A DNA stretch of 64,000 nt. Origin: GCA-020343675 sp964462945. Lineage in GTDB: Bacteria > Planctomycetota > Phycisphaerae > Sedimentisphaerales > Anaerobacaceae. The notes below the pieces were generated by a model that was given only the letters and a program-made list of their open reading frames with translations, had not been told where the DNA came from and searched no databases. The stretch is taken from NCBI GenBank assembly GCA_964462945.1, contig CAYWZW010000005.1:62001-126000 (forward strand). The letters run 5' to 3'. Positions 35,407 through 43,985 of this stretch are shown piece after piece (within the stretch, counting starts at the first letter, position 1; each line of letters opens with the position of its first letter). The position numbers and the translations under genes were made by a program.

Positions 35407-35757
35407 ATGAATATCTATGTAGGAAATCTGTCGCCTGAGACAACGGAAGGCGATTTGCGTCAGGCTTTTGAAGCCTTTGGCCAAGTCATATCCGTCAAGA
35501 TATTAAGGGACAGGGTCACGGGCGAATCAAACGGATTTGGGTTTCTGGGAATGTCAGTTTCGGAGGAAGGCCAAACCGCAATCAGCGAACTGAATGGCAA
35601 AACTTTGAAGGGACACGCCATTAAGGTTGAAGAGGGGAGGAGGAAAATAGACCATCGCAGTGACCAAGACAGACCGGATGGTTTCGGTGGTGATCGTAGT
35701 GACCGAGACGGACGTGATCGTTTTGACCATGGCGGTCGTGGCGGACGTTCCTACTGA
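35407..35757 (+). CDS. RRM-type RNA-binding protein
   Basis: A 116-aa single-RRM protein. RNP2 is MNIYVGNLSPETTEGDLRQA (residues 1-20), RNP1 is SNGFGFLGM, and the last strand is HAIKVEEGRRKI. A charged Arg/Asp/Gly tail (about 82-116, ending GGRGGRSY) follows, as in bacterial and cyanobacterial cold-induced RRM proteins. The GAGGAAC ribosome site fits the ATG at 35407. RNP1 has Leu-Gly-Met where most read FVxM, a mild deviation. It lies alone on the plus strand after the transposase. Confidence 0.9.
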   Translation: MNIYVGNLSPETTEGDLRQAFEAFGQVISVKILRDRVTGESNGFGFLGMSVSEEGQTAISELNGKTLKGHAIKVEEGRRKIDHRSDQDRPDGFGGDRSDRDGRDRFDHGGRGGRSY

Positions 35758-36315
35758 CAATGGGTTGTGCCGAGGCATGTTACATGCGTTTTACTGTTCA
35801 TCCAGGAATAATGGTTCAAAGAACGGCCCGGTAGCCAAGGCGTATGTTCTTGCAGGACGTGAGACGGCGCGAACGACAGAGTACGGCACCCATCCATCGC
35901 CGACCTGCTGCGCAATCACGGTGGCAAGGAATAACGAGAACGAAACAGAGATTCCAAGGACCAGTCCAACCAGCTAATCAGAGCGCCCTGAGCACCGTAC
36001 AGATGTCCCCAAAACGGCCCCACTTTTTTGACCTACAAAACGTCAGAATTCCTTGACAATTCGTGTCACCAAAATGTCTCCACAGACGTTCATTTTGCCT
36101 AAACCGAGTCCGAATAGATATCATTTTTTGGCTGAAGAGAGCCTCTTAGAAAGAAATATCGGGCCAATATAGTATTCAACGGACGTTCTCAATAAGTGGT
36201 TGACTGAAATGTTGTAACGTGCAATTGGGTGAAGACAACCGCGGCCCATACCGAATCAACGAGTATAGGCCCCGAACAACATGTTACCTTGATGCCACGA
36301 ACTCAGCCTTTACTC
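35758..36315. other. Gene-poor stretch with a stem-loop before the LamG/PA14 gene end
   Basis: No gene supported. Bases 36000-36080 read like a decayed element (CCCCAAAACGGCCCCAC, then ACCAAAATGTCTCCACAG), origin not identified. A stem-loop at 36241-36274 is listed separately. Confidence 0.45.
36241..36274 (-). terminator. Stem-loop after LamG/PA14 gene
   Basis: On the minus strand GGGGCCTATAC and GTATGGGCC pair around a loop. It lies about 45 bases past the stop of the secreted protein and is homologous to the hairpin after the paralogue at 55.1 kb. No T-run. Confidence 0.5.
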
Positions 36316-38991
36316 TTAAGGAGCACTTCTGAACCGATACCGCCGGATGTCGTCAATGTACATCTTTCCTGAGCCGCCTGGCGCCGTCATGTTGCCTCTG
36401 GTGCCTAATCCAATCGCAATCTTATCAACGTTCTTCGGGTTGATGCCCTTGTCGGCAAAGGTCTGCAAAGGAATTGTCCACTCGGTCCATGTTCCTGCCT
36501 TCGCGGCGTTGGAATTGTCGTGGTACACGACCGCCGGCGTGCCGGTCGCGTTGGATACAGCGACGTACAACCGCTCGGCCGCATTGGCCGCATCGCCGTG
36601 GAACCACAGCGACAATTCCGCAACCCCTTCCTCCGTCCAGTCACGCGGGGCCGTCAACTTCAACTCGACTTGCGAATATTTTGCCAAGCCCTGCTTATTG
36701 TTGTCGTAGTTGAGCGGCATCGACTGACGGCCGCCGTGAACGATCGTCTGCTCGGTATAAGAAGCCGTGGTCTCGTCGCCCACCGCCGCACCGGTGCCGT
36801 TGCCGGCAAAGTAGGGCGGAGCACCCGGAGCACCGTAGCCAAGCCCATCATGCCATGAATACCAGATCTGGTTGGCGCCCGCGTCATAATCCTCAAAGTC
36901 ATCCACGACGAGGAAGTCGCCCGTCGTGAAGCTCCAGACGCTGCCGACCCACGGACTATTGGGGTTGACGCTATTGACTTCGTCAACACGCCAGTAGTAC
37001 GTCGTCGCCCAGGCTAATTTGCCGGGGTCGTAGCTCTCGTTACCCAGCGCCTTGCTGCCTTTGTACTCAGGCGAGGTCTTGGTTGCATTCTTCACGGCAC
37101 CTGCATCCGTGCCGAAATAGACCTCGTGCGATGCGGCAAAGTCTCCCGCTGTCCATCTGAGGATGGATGTCATTCTGGTCCCGGTTGCTCCGTTGGCCGG
37201 TTTGGGGCTGCCGGCTCTGATCGGCGGAGATAACGCTGCCTGTGGAACCAGTTGCTTTGGCGTACGGGGACTCGACCAGCGCAGCTCGGCCACCGCGTCG
37301 CCGCCGTTCTCGTACATTTCCATGACAACGCTGTACGTACTGCCGGCCACAAGGTCAATTTTTCCTGCGTACTCGGTCGCGCCCTGGTCTATCCAGGCGT
37401 CAACAAGCTGTTTCCCATCCACCCACAGGCGTACGCCGTCGTCGGCCCTGGCGTAGAAGGTGTAGGTTTCCGTGAATGCCGCCTCGACTTCACCGGTCCA
37501 TCGGACCGAGAAGCTGTCCGCACCGACAGCCGGATCGGGTGCGGCGGCGCCCCAGGTGAAGTTGATCTGAGGATCGGTGCGGGTCAGCACGAGACTTCCG
37601 AAGTCCATGCCTCTGTAGTACTGTCCTTTCACCCCGCCGCCGGCCTTCGCCGTGATAAAGCTCCAGACGTCGCCTTTATAGGTTTTGGCGGCGTCGAACT
37701 CATCCACCCGCCAGTAGTACGTTGTTTCTGATTTGAGGGGCCCGGGGTTGTGGGTTGTTGTTCCCTGGGGCAGACGGCCGGTGGCATTGGCCACGGTGTC
37801 ATAATTTTCGCCGAAATACACCGTGTGTAATTTGGCGCCGAAACCGGCCGTCCAGCTCAGGGTAGTGGCTGCCGGGTCCAGGAATTTGGCGCCATCCGCC
37901 GGATTCGGATTATAAGCCATCCTGGGCGGAACCGTAAAACGCCAGACAGGACCCTTCCAGGGACTGTTCGGGTCCGCCTGGTTGACCTCATCGATCCGCC
38001 AGTAGTACGTTGTGCCGGGAACGAGGCCGTCCGGATAGGCAAATCCGGGAAAGCCTGCAACATAAAACGTGGAGGGCTGGTTGCCCCGGAACGTTCCGCC
38101 CGTGCCGTTATTCACGTCGTCAAAGTTGTCGCCCAGATACACATCGTGAGAAACGGCGTAAACTCCCGGCACCCAGCTAAGATTCACCCACGTATCCGGA
38201 TGAATCGCACCATCGGCGGGGCTTGGCTCACTTGCCTTTGTACGACCTGCCAGTTTTTTTATCTCCACTTCGGTCATCACATGATTCCAATAGCCTACTT
38301 CATCGATGATACCGTCAATCCATAAATCGTAGCCGGGGTCCAACCACACTCCGATGGCGAACCTTTCAGGGTAATTACCGCTCGCTGCACTGATCCACCT
38401 TATGGGGCCGCCTACGTTCATAGGGCCTGCCACGAGTGAACCATCGACATAGATCCTCACATCCGTTCCGTCATACGTGGCTGCGATGTGATACCAGGTA
38501 TTCGTTTGGTAGATATTCGGAGTTTCGACATAGTTCATTGCGGTTTCAGTTCGTATCGCCAAACCGAAGTCACGCTCGTTCTCACCTTCCCAGCCCCAGT
38601 TATACAAAAAGAATCCACACTCATCGTCCCCGGTATCCATGCCATTGCCAACGAAGCTGCTGAAATACGCAAAGTTATCGAGCTTAGTCCAGCAGGATAC
38701 CGTGAAGGTGTCCGGCATCAACTCTTTGGGATAAGTGCCTGGTCCGGTTCCGACCCTTTCGGCGCAAAGCACGTAGTCGTCAGCTCCGTCAAAATGCAAA
38801 GCAGAGCCTGATTTACCTGTTGTCCATATTGCCCCATTAATTGTCCCGTCATTGCCGTGTCCTGATGAATCTGCGGTATTTGGTCCACCATTCTCATCGA
38901 ACTTCCAGTAACCAAGCAGGTCCGCCGAAGCATTTCCTGCTATGCCCAGCGCCAAAACAGAGAAAATCAGGTAAGTCAATTTTCTACGCAT
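36316..38991 (-). CDS. Secreted LamG / Fn3-like / PA14 protein
   Basis: An 891-aa exported protein (signal peptide residues 1-23, cleavage near ASA). Domains in order: LamG (about 25-250; LLGYWKFDENGGPNTADSSG, SALHFDGADDYV, IDEVGYWNHVMTEVEI); two Fn3-like repeats (about 255-450, each with the closing TTYYWRIDEVN/TTYYWRVDEFD strand); PA14 (about 455-600; GGGVKGQYYRGMDFG, DDGVRLWVDGKQLVD, EMYENGGDAVAELRWSS); another Fn3-like repeat (about 610-710); and a jelly-roll-like CBM (about 715-891) ending GKMYIDDIRRYRF. Probably binds or anchors glycan outside the cell; no enzyme domain is seen. A GGAG site precedes the start. No PEP-CTERM tail, so it is not an evident exosortase substrate. Confidence 0.88.
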   Translation of the reverse strand: MRRKLTYLIFSVLALGIAGNASADLLGYWKFDENGGPNTADSSGHGNDGTINGAIWTTGKSGSALHFDGADDYVLCAERVGTGPGTYPKELMPDTFTVSCWTKLDNFAYFSSFVGNGMDTGDDECGFFLYNWGWEGENERDFGLAIRTETAMNYVETPNIYQTNTWYHIAATYDGTDVRIYVDGSLVAGPMNVGGPIRWISAASGNYPERFAIGVWLDPGYDLWIDGIIDEVGYWNHVMTEVEIKKLAGRTKASEPSPADGAIHPDTWVNLSWVPGVYAVSHDVYLGDNFDDVNNGTGGTFRGNQPSTFYVAGFPGFAYPDGLVPGTTYYWRIDEVNQADPNSPWKGPVWRFTVPPRMAYNPNPADGAKFLDPAATTLSWTAGFGAKLHTVYFGENYDTVANATGRLPQGTTTHNPGPLKSETTYYWRVDEFDAAKTYKGDVWSFITAKAGGGVKGQYYRGMDFGSLVLTRTDPQINFTWGAAAPDPAVGADSFSVRWTGEVEAAFTETYTFYARADDGVRLWVDGKQLVDAWIDQGATEYAGKIDLVAGSTYSVVMEMYENGGDAVAELRWSSPRTPKQLVPQAALSPPIRAGSPKPANGATGTRMTSILRWTAGDFAASHEVYFGTDAGAVKNATKTSPEYKGSKALGNESYDPGKLAWATTYYWRVDEVNSVNPNSPWVGSVWSFTTGDFLVVDDFEDYDAGANQIWYSWHDGLGYGAPGAPPYFAGNGTGAAVGDETTASYTEQTIVHGGRQSMPLNYDNNKQGLAKYSQVELKLTAPRDWTEEGVAELSLWFHGDAANAAERLYVAVSNATGTPAVVYHDNSNAAKAGTWTEWTIPLQTFADKGINPKNVDKIAIGLGTRGNMTAPGGSGKMYIDDIRRYRFRSAP

Positions 38992-39171
38992 GATTATGCT
39001 CCTTCCAGCAAGATCGATTAGTGATAGCCCTTGCCTGCGATGAAACCAATACTATTTATACCCAATCGGCTGCCTTCCTGTCAAGGCTAATTCCTGGACT
39101 CTGTCCTGGTTTGCCCCGTCCGAAGAGCTCTTTTAGTTGACAACGGTCATTGCATACCGGACAATAAAGAA

Positions 39172-40659
39172 ATGGCGATGAAAATTCCACGACAGAGCGA
39201 GTTTCTGGAGACTGTTTTGGAGTCCCTGACGCACCCGTTTTATGTCATCGACGCCAGCGACTATACAATCAAAATGGCGAATTCTGCTGCTCGCTTGGGA
39301 CGCATTACCAGAACGGCGACATGCCACGCGCTTACCCACAGAAATAAAAGACCGTGCGGAACAGAGGCTCATCCGTGTCCGCTTGAGATGGTAAAAAAGA
39401 CAAAGAAACCCGTAACCGTGGAGCACGTTCACTACGACAAAGAGGGGAATACCCGAAATGTTGAAGTTCATGGTTTTCCGATTTTTGACCGTGATGGAAA
39501 TGTCGTCCAGATGATTGAATATTGTCTGGATATTACTGATCGTAAGAGAGCGGAGCAGGCGCTGCAGTTTGAAAAGGACAAGCTGACCAACATTCTGGAT
39601 TCGATGGAGGATGGCGTCTATATTGCCGGCAGTGAGTATGATATTGAATACATCAATCCCGCGCTGAAGAGGGAATTTGGCCCAACCAACGGGCGAAAGT
39701 GCTACGAGTACTTTTATGACCGCAGGGACAAATGCCCGTGGTGCAAGAGTGACGATGTTTTCAAAGGGGCCACTGTCCGGTGGGAGTGGTATTGCGCGGT
39801 GAACGACAAGACATACGATTTGCTCGATACCCCTATACGCAATCCGGATGCAAGCATCTCAAAACTGGAGATATTCCGCGACATCACCGAGCGTAAGCGG
39901 ATGGAGGAAGATTTGAAGAGACACCGCGAGCATCTGGAGGAACTGGTCCAGGCCCGTACAACGGAGCTGACGAAAGTGAATAAACAATTGCTGGAGGAGA
40001 TCACAGGACGCAGGCGTTTGGAGAAAGAATTGCTGAGCATCGTCGAGCGGGAACAGCAAAGAACAGGGCGGGAGCTGCATGACAGCATCGGCCAGCAGCT
40101 TACGGGGATAGCATTCATGGTGGAAGCGCTCGGGCAAAAGTTGTCCGACAGGTCATTGAGTGACGAAGCGTCCTATGCCGAGAAAATAAGCAGACGCCTC
40201 AATCAGGCGGCTGAGCAGACACATAATCTTGTCAAGGGACTTCAGCCCATTGACTTGGACAGGAGCGGTCTGGCGTTCGCGTTACAAGAGTTAGCGGCCG
40301 ATACCGAGCAGCTATTTAACGTCTCGTGCACTTTATTGTCTGAAGAAGCCGTGTCAGTTCATAGTGTTTCAGCGGCGACGAATCTGTATCGAATCGCTCA
40401 AGAGGCTATCACCAATGCGATCAAACACGGCAAAGCGCGAAACATAAGGATTGAGTTGACAGGTAAGGATGATTACCTGACGCTGAGGGTGGAAAATGAC
40501 GGCCTGGACTTTCCGGCGGGCCAGACCCCCGGCAAGGGCATGGGATTAAGCATTATGCGATATCGAGCGGAAATGATAGACGGTTCGCTCGACGTCCGCA
40601 AAGGTGCCGCGGGGGGGACAAGCGTGACCTGTGTAGTCTCCAACAGAGCACGCCGATGA
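39172..40659 (+). CDS. PAS sensor histidine kinase (NarX/HisKA_3 type) with Cys clusters
   Basis: A 495-aa kinase without membrane segments. PAS1 (about 10-125) contains C51, C62 and C69 in CHALTHRNKRPCGTEAHPCP; PAS2 (about 135-240) has C177, C188 and C191 in KCYEYFYDRRDKCPWCKSD. A coiled coil (about 240-290) leads to HisKA_3 with H303 in GRELHDSIGQQLTGI, and HATPase_c ends with GKGMGLSIM. The Cys clusters suggest redox or metal sensing (inference). The start reads ATGGCGATG; M1 or M3 both possible. The next gene, 20 bases on, is its NarL-type regulator. The kinase-regulator pair precedes the multiheme cytochrome gene. Confidence 0.92.
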   Translation: MAMKIPRQSEFLETVLESLTHPFYVIDASDYTIKMANSAARLGRITRTATCHALTHRNKRPCGTEAHPCPLEMVKKTKKPVTVEHVHYDKEGNTRNVEVHGFPIFDRDGNVVQMIEYCLDITDRKRAEQALQFEKDKLTNILDSMEDGVYIAGSEYDIEYINPALKREFGPTNGRKCYEYFYDRRDKCPWCKSDDVFKGATVRWEWYCAVNDKTYDLLDTPIRNPDASISKLEIFRDITERKRMEEDLKRHREHLEELVQARTTELTKVNKQLLEEITGRRRLEKELLSIVEREQQRTGRELHDSIGQQLTGIAFMVEALGQKLSDRSLSDEASYAEKISRRLNQAAEQTHNLVKGLQPIDLDRSGLAFALQELAADTEQLFNVSCTLLSEEAVSVHSVSAATNLYRIAQEAITNAIKHGKARNIRIELTGKDDYLTLRVENDGLDFPAGQTPGKGMGLSIMRYRAEMIDGSLDVRKGAAGGTSVTCVVSNRARR

Positions 40660-40678
40660 TTGTAGGGAGGTCCAAACT

Positions 40679-41383
40679 ATGGTTTGTCCAGAACAACAGA
40701 ACAGACTTAACCAGAATAATAGAAAGAAAGTACTGGTTGTCGATGATCATCCCATCGTCCGGGAAGGGCTTGCAGACTTAATAGACAAGGAAAAAGATAT
40801 TGTGGTGTGCGGCTGGGCGGAGAATATACCTCAAACGCTCAAAGCGATCGAGACTCTGAAACCGGATGTAGTCACGGTTGACATTTCCCTTGAAGGTGCA
40901 AGCGGTCTGGAGCTAATCAAGGAGATTAAGGCTCACTTCCCCGGCTTGCCCATCTTAGCCCTATCTATGCACCAGGAATCACTCTATGCCGAACGTGCCC
41001 TGCGAGCTGGAGCAAGAGGCTATATCACAAAGCAGGAGGCCACGAAGAAAGTTATAGTGGCTATTCGCAAGGTCTTGGACGGTCAATTGTATCTCAGTGA
41101 GGAAATGAAAGAGAAACTGTTGTACAGCCTCATCGGGGACAAGGCCGGTGCCGGTGACAGCTCGCCCATCGGCTGTCTGACCGATCGCGAGCTGGAGGTG
41201 TTTAGTCTGCTTGGCCAGGGCAGGAAAACACGCCAGATTGCTGAAGAACTATGCTTGAGTGTAAAGACCGTCGAGACTTATCGATCTCGCATCAAAGAGA
41301 AACTGAACATCAATAGTGGCTCCGAACTGCTCCGGTATGCTTTTCAGTGGTCCAACAGGCAGGGCAAGTGTGATGCCCTGTAA
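40679..41383 (+). CDS. NarL/LuxR-type response regulator
   Basis: A 234-aa regulator. Receiver: VDDH at 21-24, phospho-acceptor D68 in VVTVDISLEG, S96 and K118. LuxR-type HTH at about 165-225: CLTDRELEVFSLLGQGRKTR and LSVKTVETYRSRIKEKLNIN. A lead of 17 residues precedes the receiver (MVCPEQQNRLNQNNRKK), so a later start is possible but no Met is available. It is surely the partner of the HisKA_3 kinase just upstream; target genes are unknown, with the cytochrome as the obvious candidate by position. Confidence 0.93.
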   Translation: MVCPEQQNRLNQNNRKKVLVVDDHPIVREGLADLIDKEKDIVVCGWAENIPQTLKAIETLKPDVVTVDISLEGASGLELIKEIKAHFPGLPILALSMHQESLYAERALRAGARGYITKQEATKKVIVAIRKVLDGQLYLSEEMKEKLLYSLIGDKAGAGDSSPIGCLTDRELEVFSLLGQGRKTRQIAEELCLSVKTVETYRSRIKEKLNINSGSELLRYAFQWSNRQGKCDAL

Positions 41384-41695
41384 TTTCGATTCCGGGCTTC
41401 CATTTCTAATCAGGCACATCTGCGCTTTGTTTAGAGCCTCTACCTTATTCGGTGAGCGGTAGAGCGTTCATTTGGCTGTTGTAGTGGTTGGCCCTACAAT
41501 AAAATCAGCCATTCCCTGATTCTAAGAAGGCTGCTGTTCTTGTTATCATTAAGGATACCTACAAAAATAACCGGTAAACCTGGGTAATTAGTAGAGTAGA
41601 TGATTCTCTGAGGTTCGCTTTATTAGCGGCAAGGTTCTGCTTGGGCGGTGCGGAATCTTGCGCAGTACACTGAGAAATAATGAAAGGAGCGCACG
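41384..41695. other. Intergenic region before the multiheme cytochrome
   Basis: No gene seen. It likely contains the cytochrome promoter; the ribosome site AGGAG lies 8 bases before its ATG. A weak pair AATGGCTG-type inverted motif near 41470-41520 was noted but is not convincing. Confidence 0.45.
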
Positions 41696-43789
41696 ATGAA
41701 GAGAATATTGGCATTACCTTTTGTGGCGGTCTTGGTGGTATTGACCGTCGGGCCGGTTGGGCAGGCGGCCCAGCAGGAATCAGTAACACTGAGTGTATCG
41801 GCGCCGGCCAATGGAACTCACTTTGTCGTTGGCGAGGCTCCGGCGATCAGCGTGTCTTTGCCTGAGCAGTACAGTCGCGAGGACTATTCGCAATTACGTC
41901 TTCATGTGTACGGCCCTCAAGAAACGACCAAGACGGTCACGGCCGTGAAGCTGCTCAACGCATCCACGGACCGCTCCACGGGACTTCATCACTACATTAA
42001 CCTGATAACAGACCCTAACGTGGGCGTCAACGGCAACGTCCTGACTTATAATCTGCAGGCGGTCTCCGACGAAGAGCCTGGAACGTACACCGCCAGCCTT
42101 TGGGTTGTGATGAAAGACTCGAGCATTCAGTCGTTTCCACTCGCTGACTTCCAGGTTGGAACCGGCACTACGGAAGCGCAGATAGTCGATAAGGACAAAT
42201 GTGCCCAATGTCATTTGGGGGCTGATAACGGGCAGTTTTACCTTAAGCATGTGGACCCTTCTCGCCCCGGGACCTTCGGAAACCCATCCATTGACTCGTG
42301 GCCGGTCAGAACGTGCAAGAGCTGTCACAACACGGAGGGCTATGCGGCCTACCGCGATCCCGAAGATTCGAGCGTGCGCGTTCCCGATCCCATTGTACAT
42401 CGCGTCCATGGTGTTCATAAGGGAGCGGATTTGAAGAACCCGCGTAACAATGATCCGGTTACGGGTCTTTTCAGGGACTATATCCACGTTGAATTTCCCG
42501 CGAACATCAGGAACTGCACCTACTGCCACGTGGATGACCGCTGGAAGACCACCCCCTCTCGCCTTGCCTGCGGCGCCTGCCATGATAATATCTGGTTTGG
42601 CCCGCTGGCCAGCATGCCTGCGACCGGTCAGGCACATCCGGGTGGTCACCAGTCCACCGACGCGGGATGTTCTTTCTGTCACCCGGCCGATACCGGTGGA
42701 TATATGCCAGTCGCTCAAGCTCACAAGATAGACCCACCTGCCTTCCAGCACACCGTAGAACTCAGCATGACTCCACCGCTAAACGGGACCCACTATGGTG
42801 ATGGGGAGATGCCGCAGATTACCGTAACAATCAAGGATGCTGCCACCGGAGTCGCCGTCGATCCGGCCACGATTACCGAGGCGGACTGGAGCCGCTTCCG
42901 TTTGCAGGTGTCGGGGCCGCGTGAGGACACGGGGCCCGTGCTCACCACAGCCACCAAGTCGACAGCGGTCAGCTCTTACACCTATAACGACTTGCGGGTG
43001 CGAACCGACCTAACCAAAGAGGATCCCAATGTTACGCGTTCATCAACAGCCGTCACTTACCAGCTTGATGATGTCACTGGCCTTGAAGCGGGTACCTATA
43101 CCGTTTTCGTCCAAGTAAGGAAGGGATCGACAGGTGATACAACTGTAGAGTTAACCAACTTCCAGGTGGGCACGGAGATCGAAGAGCCGAAGATTTGCAC
43201 GAACTGCACCGACTGCCATGACGACACGAGGATGCATGGTTCGTACCCCTTCAATTCCGATGTCTGCAAGAACTGCCACGATTACAAGCGTATGGGGACA
43301 GGATACGGTTGGGCCGGCGCTCCTCCGACTGGGACTAACGGTACCTCGACGAGCGGCTGGAGTGGTTTTGGCGCCAAGCCTCTCGCGAGCAGGATCCACG
43401 GTGTTCACCGCGGGCGCTATCTGGAGCATCCTGAGGATGTAAAACCACTGTATCGGCTCGTAAGCGGGGTGCCCGTGTATCAGCCTGACTACGATTTCTC
43501 GGAGGTGATTTTCCCGCAGGATGTCAGGAACTGCACGAAATGCCATGCGGATAACCCTGTGTGGACGCAGGAACCATCCCGGCTGGCCTGTCTTGCGTGC
43601 CACGACAGCGACGCCGCGATATACCACGGCTCGCTGATGACGTTTGATTCGACCCCGGACGACCCCTACGGCGGCGATGAAGTGGAGACGTGCATAATCT
43701 GCCACGGCGAACACGCAGCCTTCTCTCCTGGCCAGATGCACAATATCTCCGATCCCTACAAGCCTCCGTATCTAAGAGACCCGGAATGA
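41696..43789 (+). CDS. Decaheme c-type cytochrome, OmcA/MtrC-like
   Basis: A 697-aa exported protein (signal peptide about 1-24, MKRILALPFVAVLVVLTVGP). Ten CxxCH motifs occur in two groups of five: CAQCH, CKSCH, CTYCH, CGACH, CSFCH, then CTDCH, CKNCH, CTKCH, CLACH, CIICH. Each group follows a beta-rich domain (about 26-160 and 350-480), matching the domain order I-IV of MtrC-type extracellular reductases. There is no lipobox Cys after the signal, and I see no CX8C pair in the second beta domain. Likely role: electron transfer across or outside the outer membrane; no porin partner is in the window. Its two halves are clearly similar, so the gene arose by duplication. Confidence 0.93.
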   Translation: MKRILALPFVAVLVVLTVGPVGQAAQQESVTLSVSAPANGTHFVVGEAPAISVSLPEQYSREDYSQLRLHVYGPQETTKTVTAVKLLNASTDRSTGLHHYINLITDPNVGVNGNVLTYNLQAVSDEEPGTYTASLWVVMKDSSIQSFPLADFQVGTGTTEAQIVDKDKCAQCHLGADNGQFYLKHVDPSRPGTFGNPSIDSWPVRTCKSCHNTEGYAAYRDPEDSSVRVPDPIVHRVHGVHKGADLKNPRNNDPVTGLFRDYIHVEFPANIRNCTYCHVDDRWKTTPSRLACGACHDNIWFGPLASMPATGQAHPGGHQSTDAGCSFCHPADTGGYMPVAQAHKIDPPAFQHTVELSMTPPLNGTHYGDGEMPQITVTIKDAATGVAVDPATITEADWSRFRLQVSGPREDTGPVLTTATKSTAVSSYTYNDLRVRTDLTKEDPNVTRSSTAVTYQLDDVTGLEAGTYTVFVQVRKGSTGDTTVELTNFQVGTEIEEPKICTNCTDCHDDTRMHGSYPFNSDVCKNCHDYKRMGTGYGWAGAPPTGTNGTSTSGWSGFGAKPLASRIHGVHRGRYLEHPEDVKPLYRLVSGVPVYQPDYDFSEVIFPQDVRNCTKCHADNPVWTQEPSRLACLACHDSDAAIYHGSLMTFDSTPDDPYGGDEVETCIICHGEHAAFSPGQMHNISDPYKPPYLRDPE

Positions 43790-43867
43790 CAACACATAGA
43801 CGGAAGTAAGGAGCAAGTTAGTGTGCGGCAGGTTCGGCCGTAGAGTAGCGCTGTATGGACAATCGAT

Positions 43868-43905
43868 AAGGGCTGGCAGCTTTAAGGGGCTGCCGGCCCT
43901 TTTTA
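43868..43905 (+). terminator. Intrinsic terminator after decaheme cytochrome
   Basis: GGGCTGGCAGC pairs with GCTGCCGGCCC (one G-T), loop about 6 bases, followed by TTTTT. A classic rho-independent terminator about 80 bases past the cytochrome stop. Confidence 0.9.
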
Positions 43906-43985
43906 TGTGCGCCTGGTGAGAATCCGCAAGCCAAATCAGCAGAATTGGCGCGATTCGTTGCACCCGACTTGGTTCTGTCCTCTGC

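Noticed and set aside
36000..36120. Decayed insertion sequence between the RRM gene and the LamG/PA14 gene
   Set aside because: Only a short C-rich motif is reminiscent; no protein remnant in any frame.
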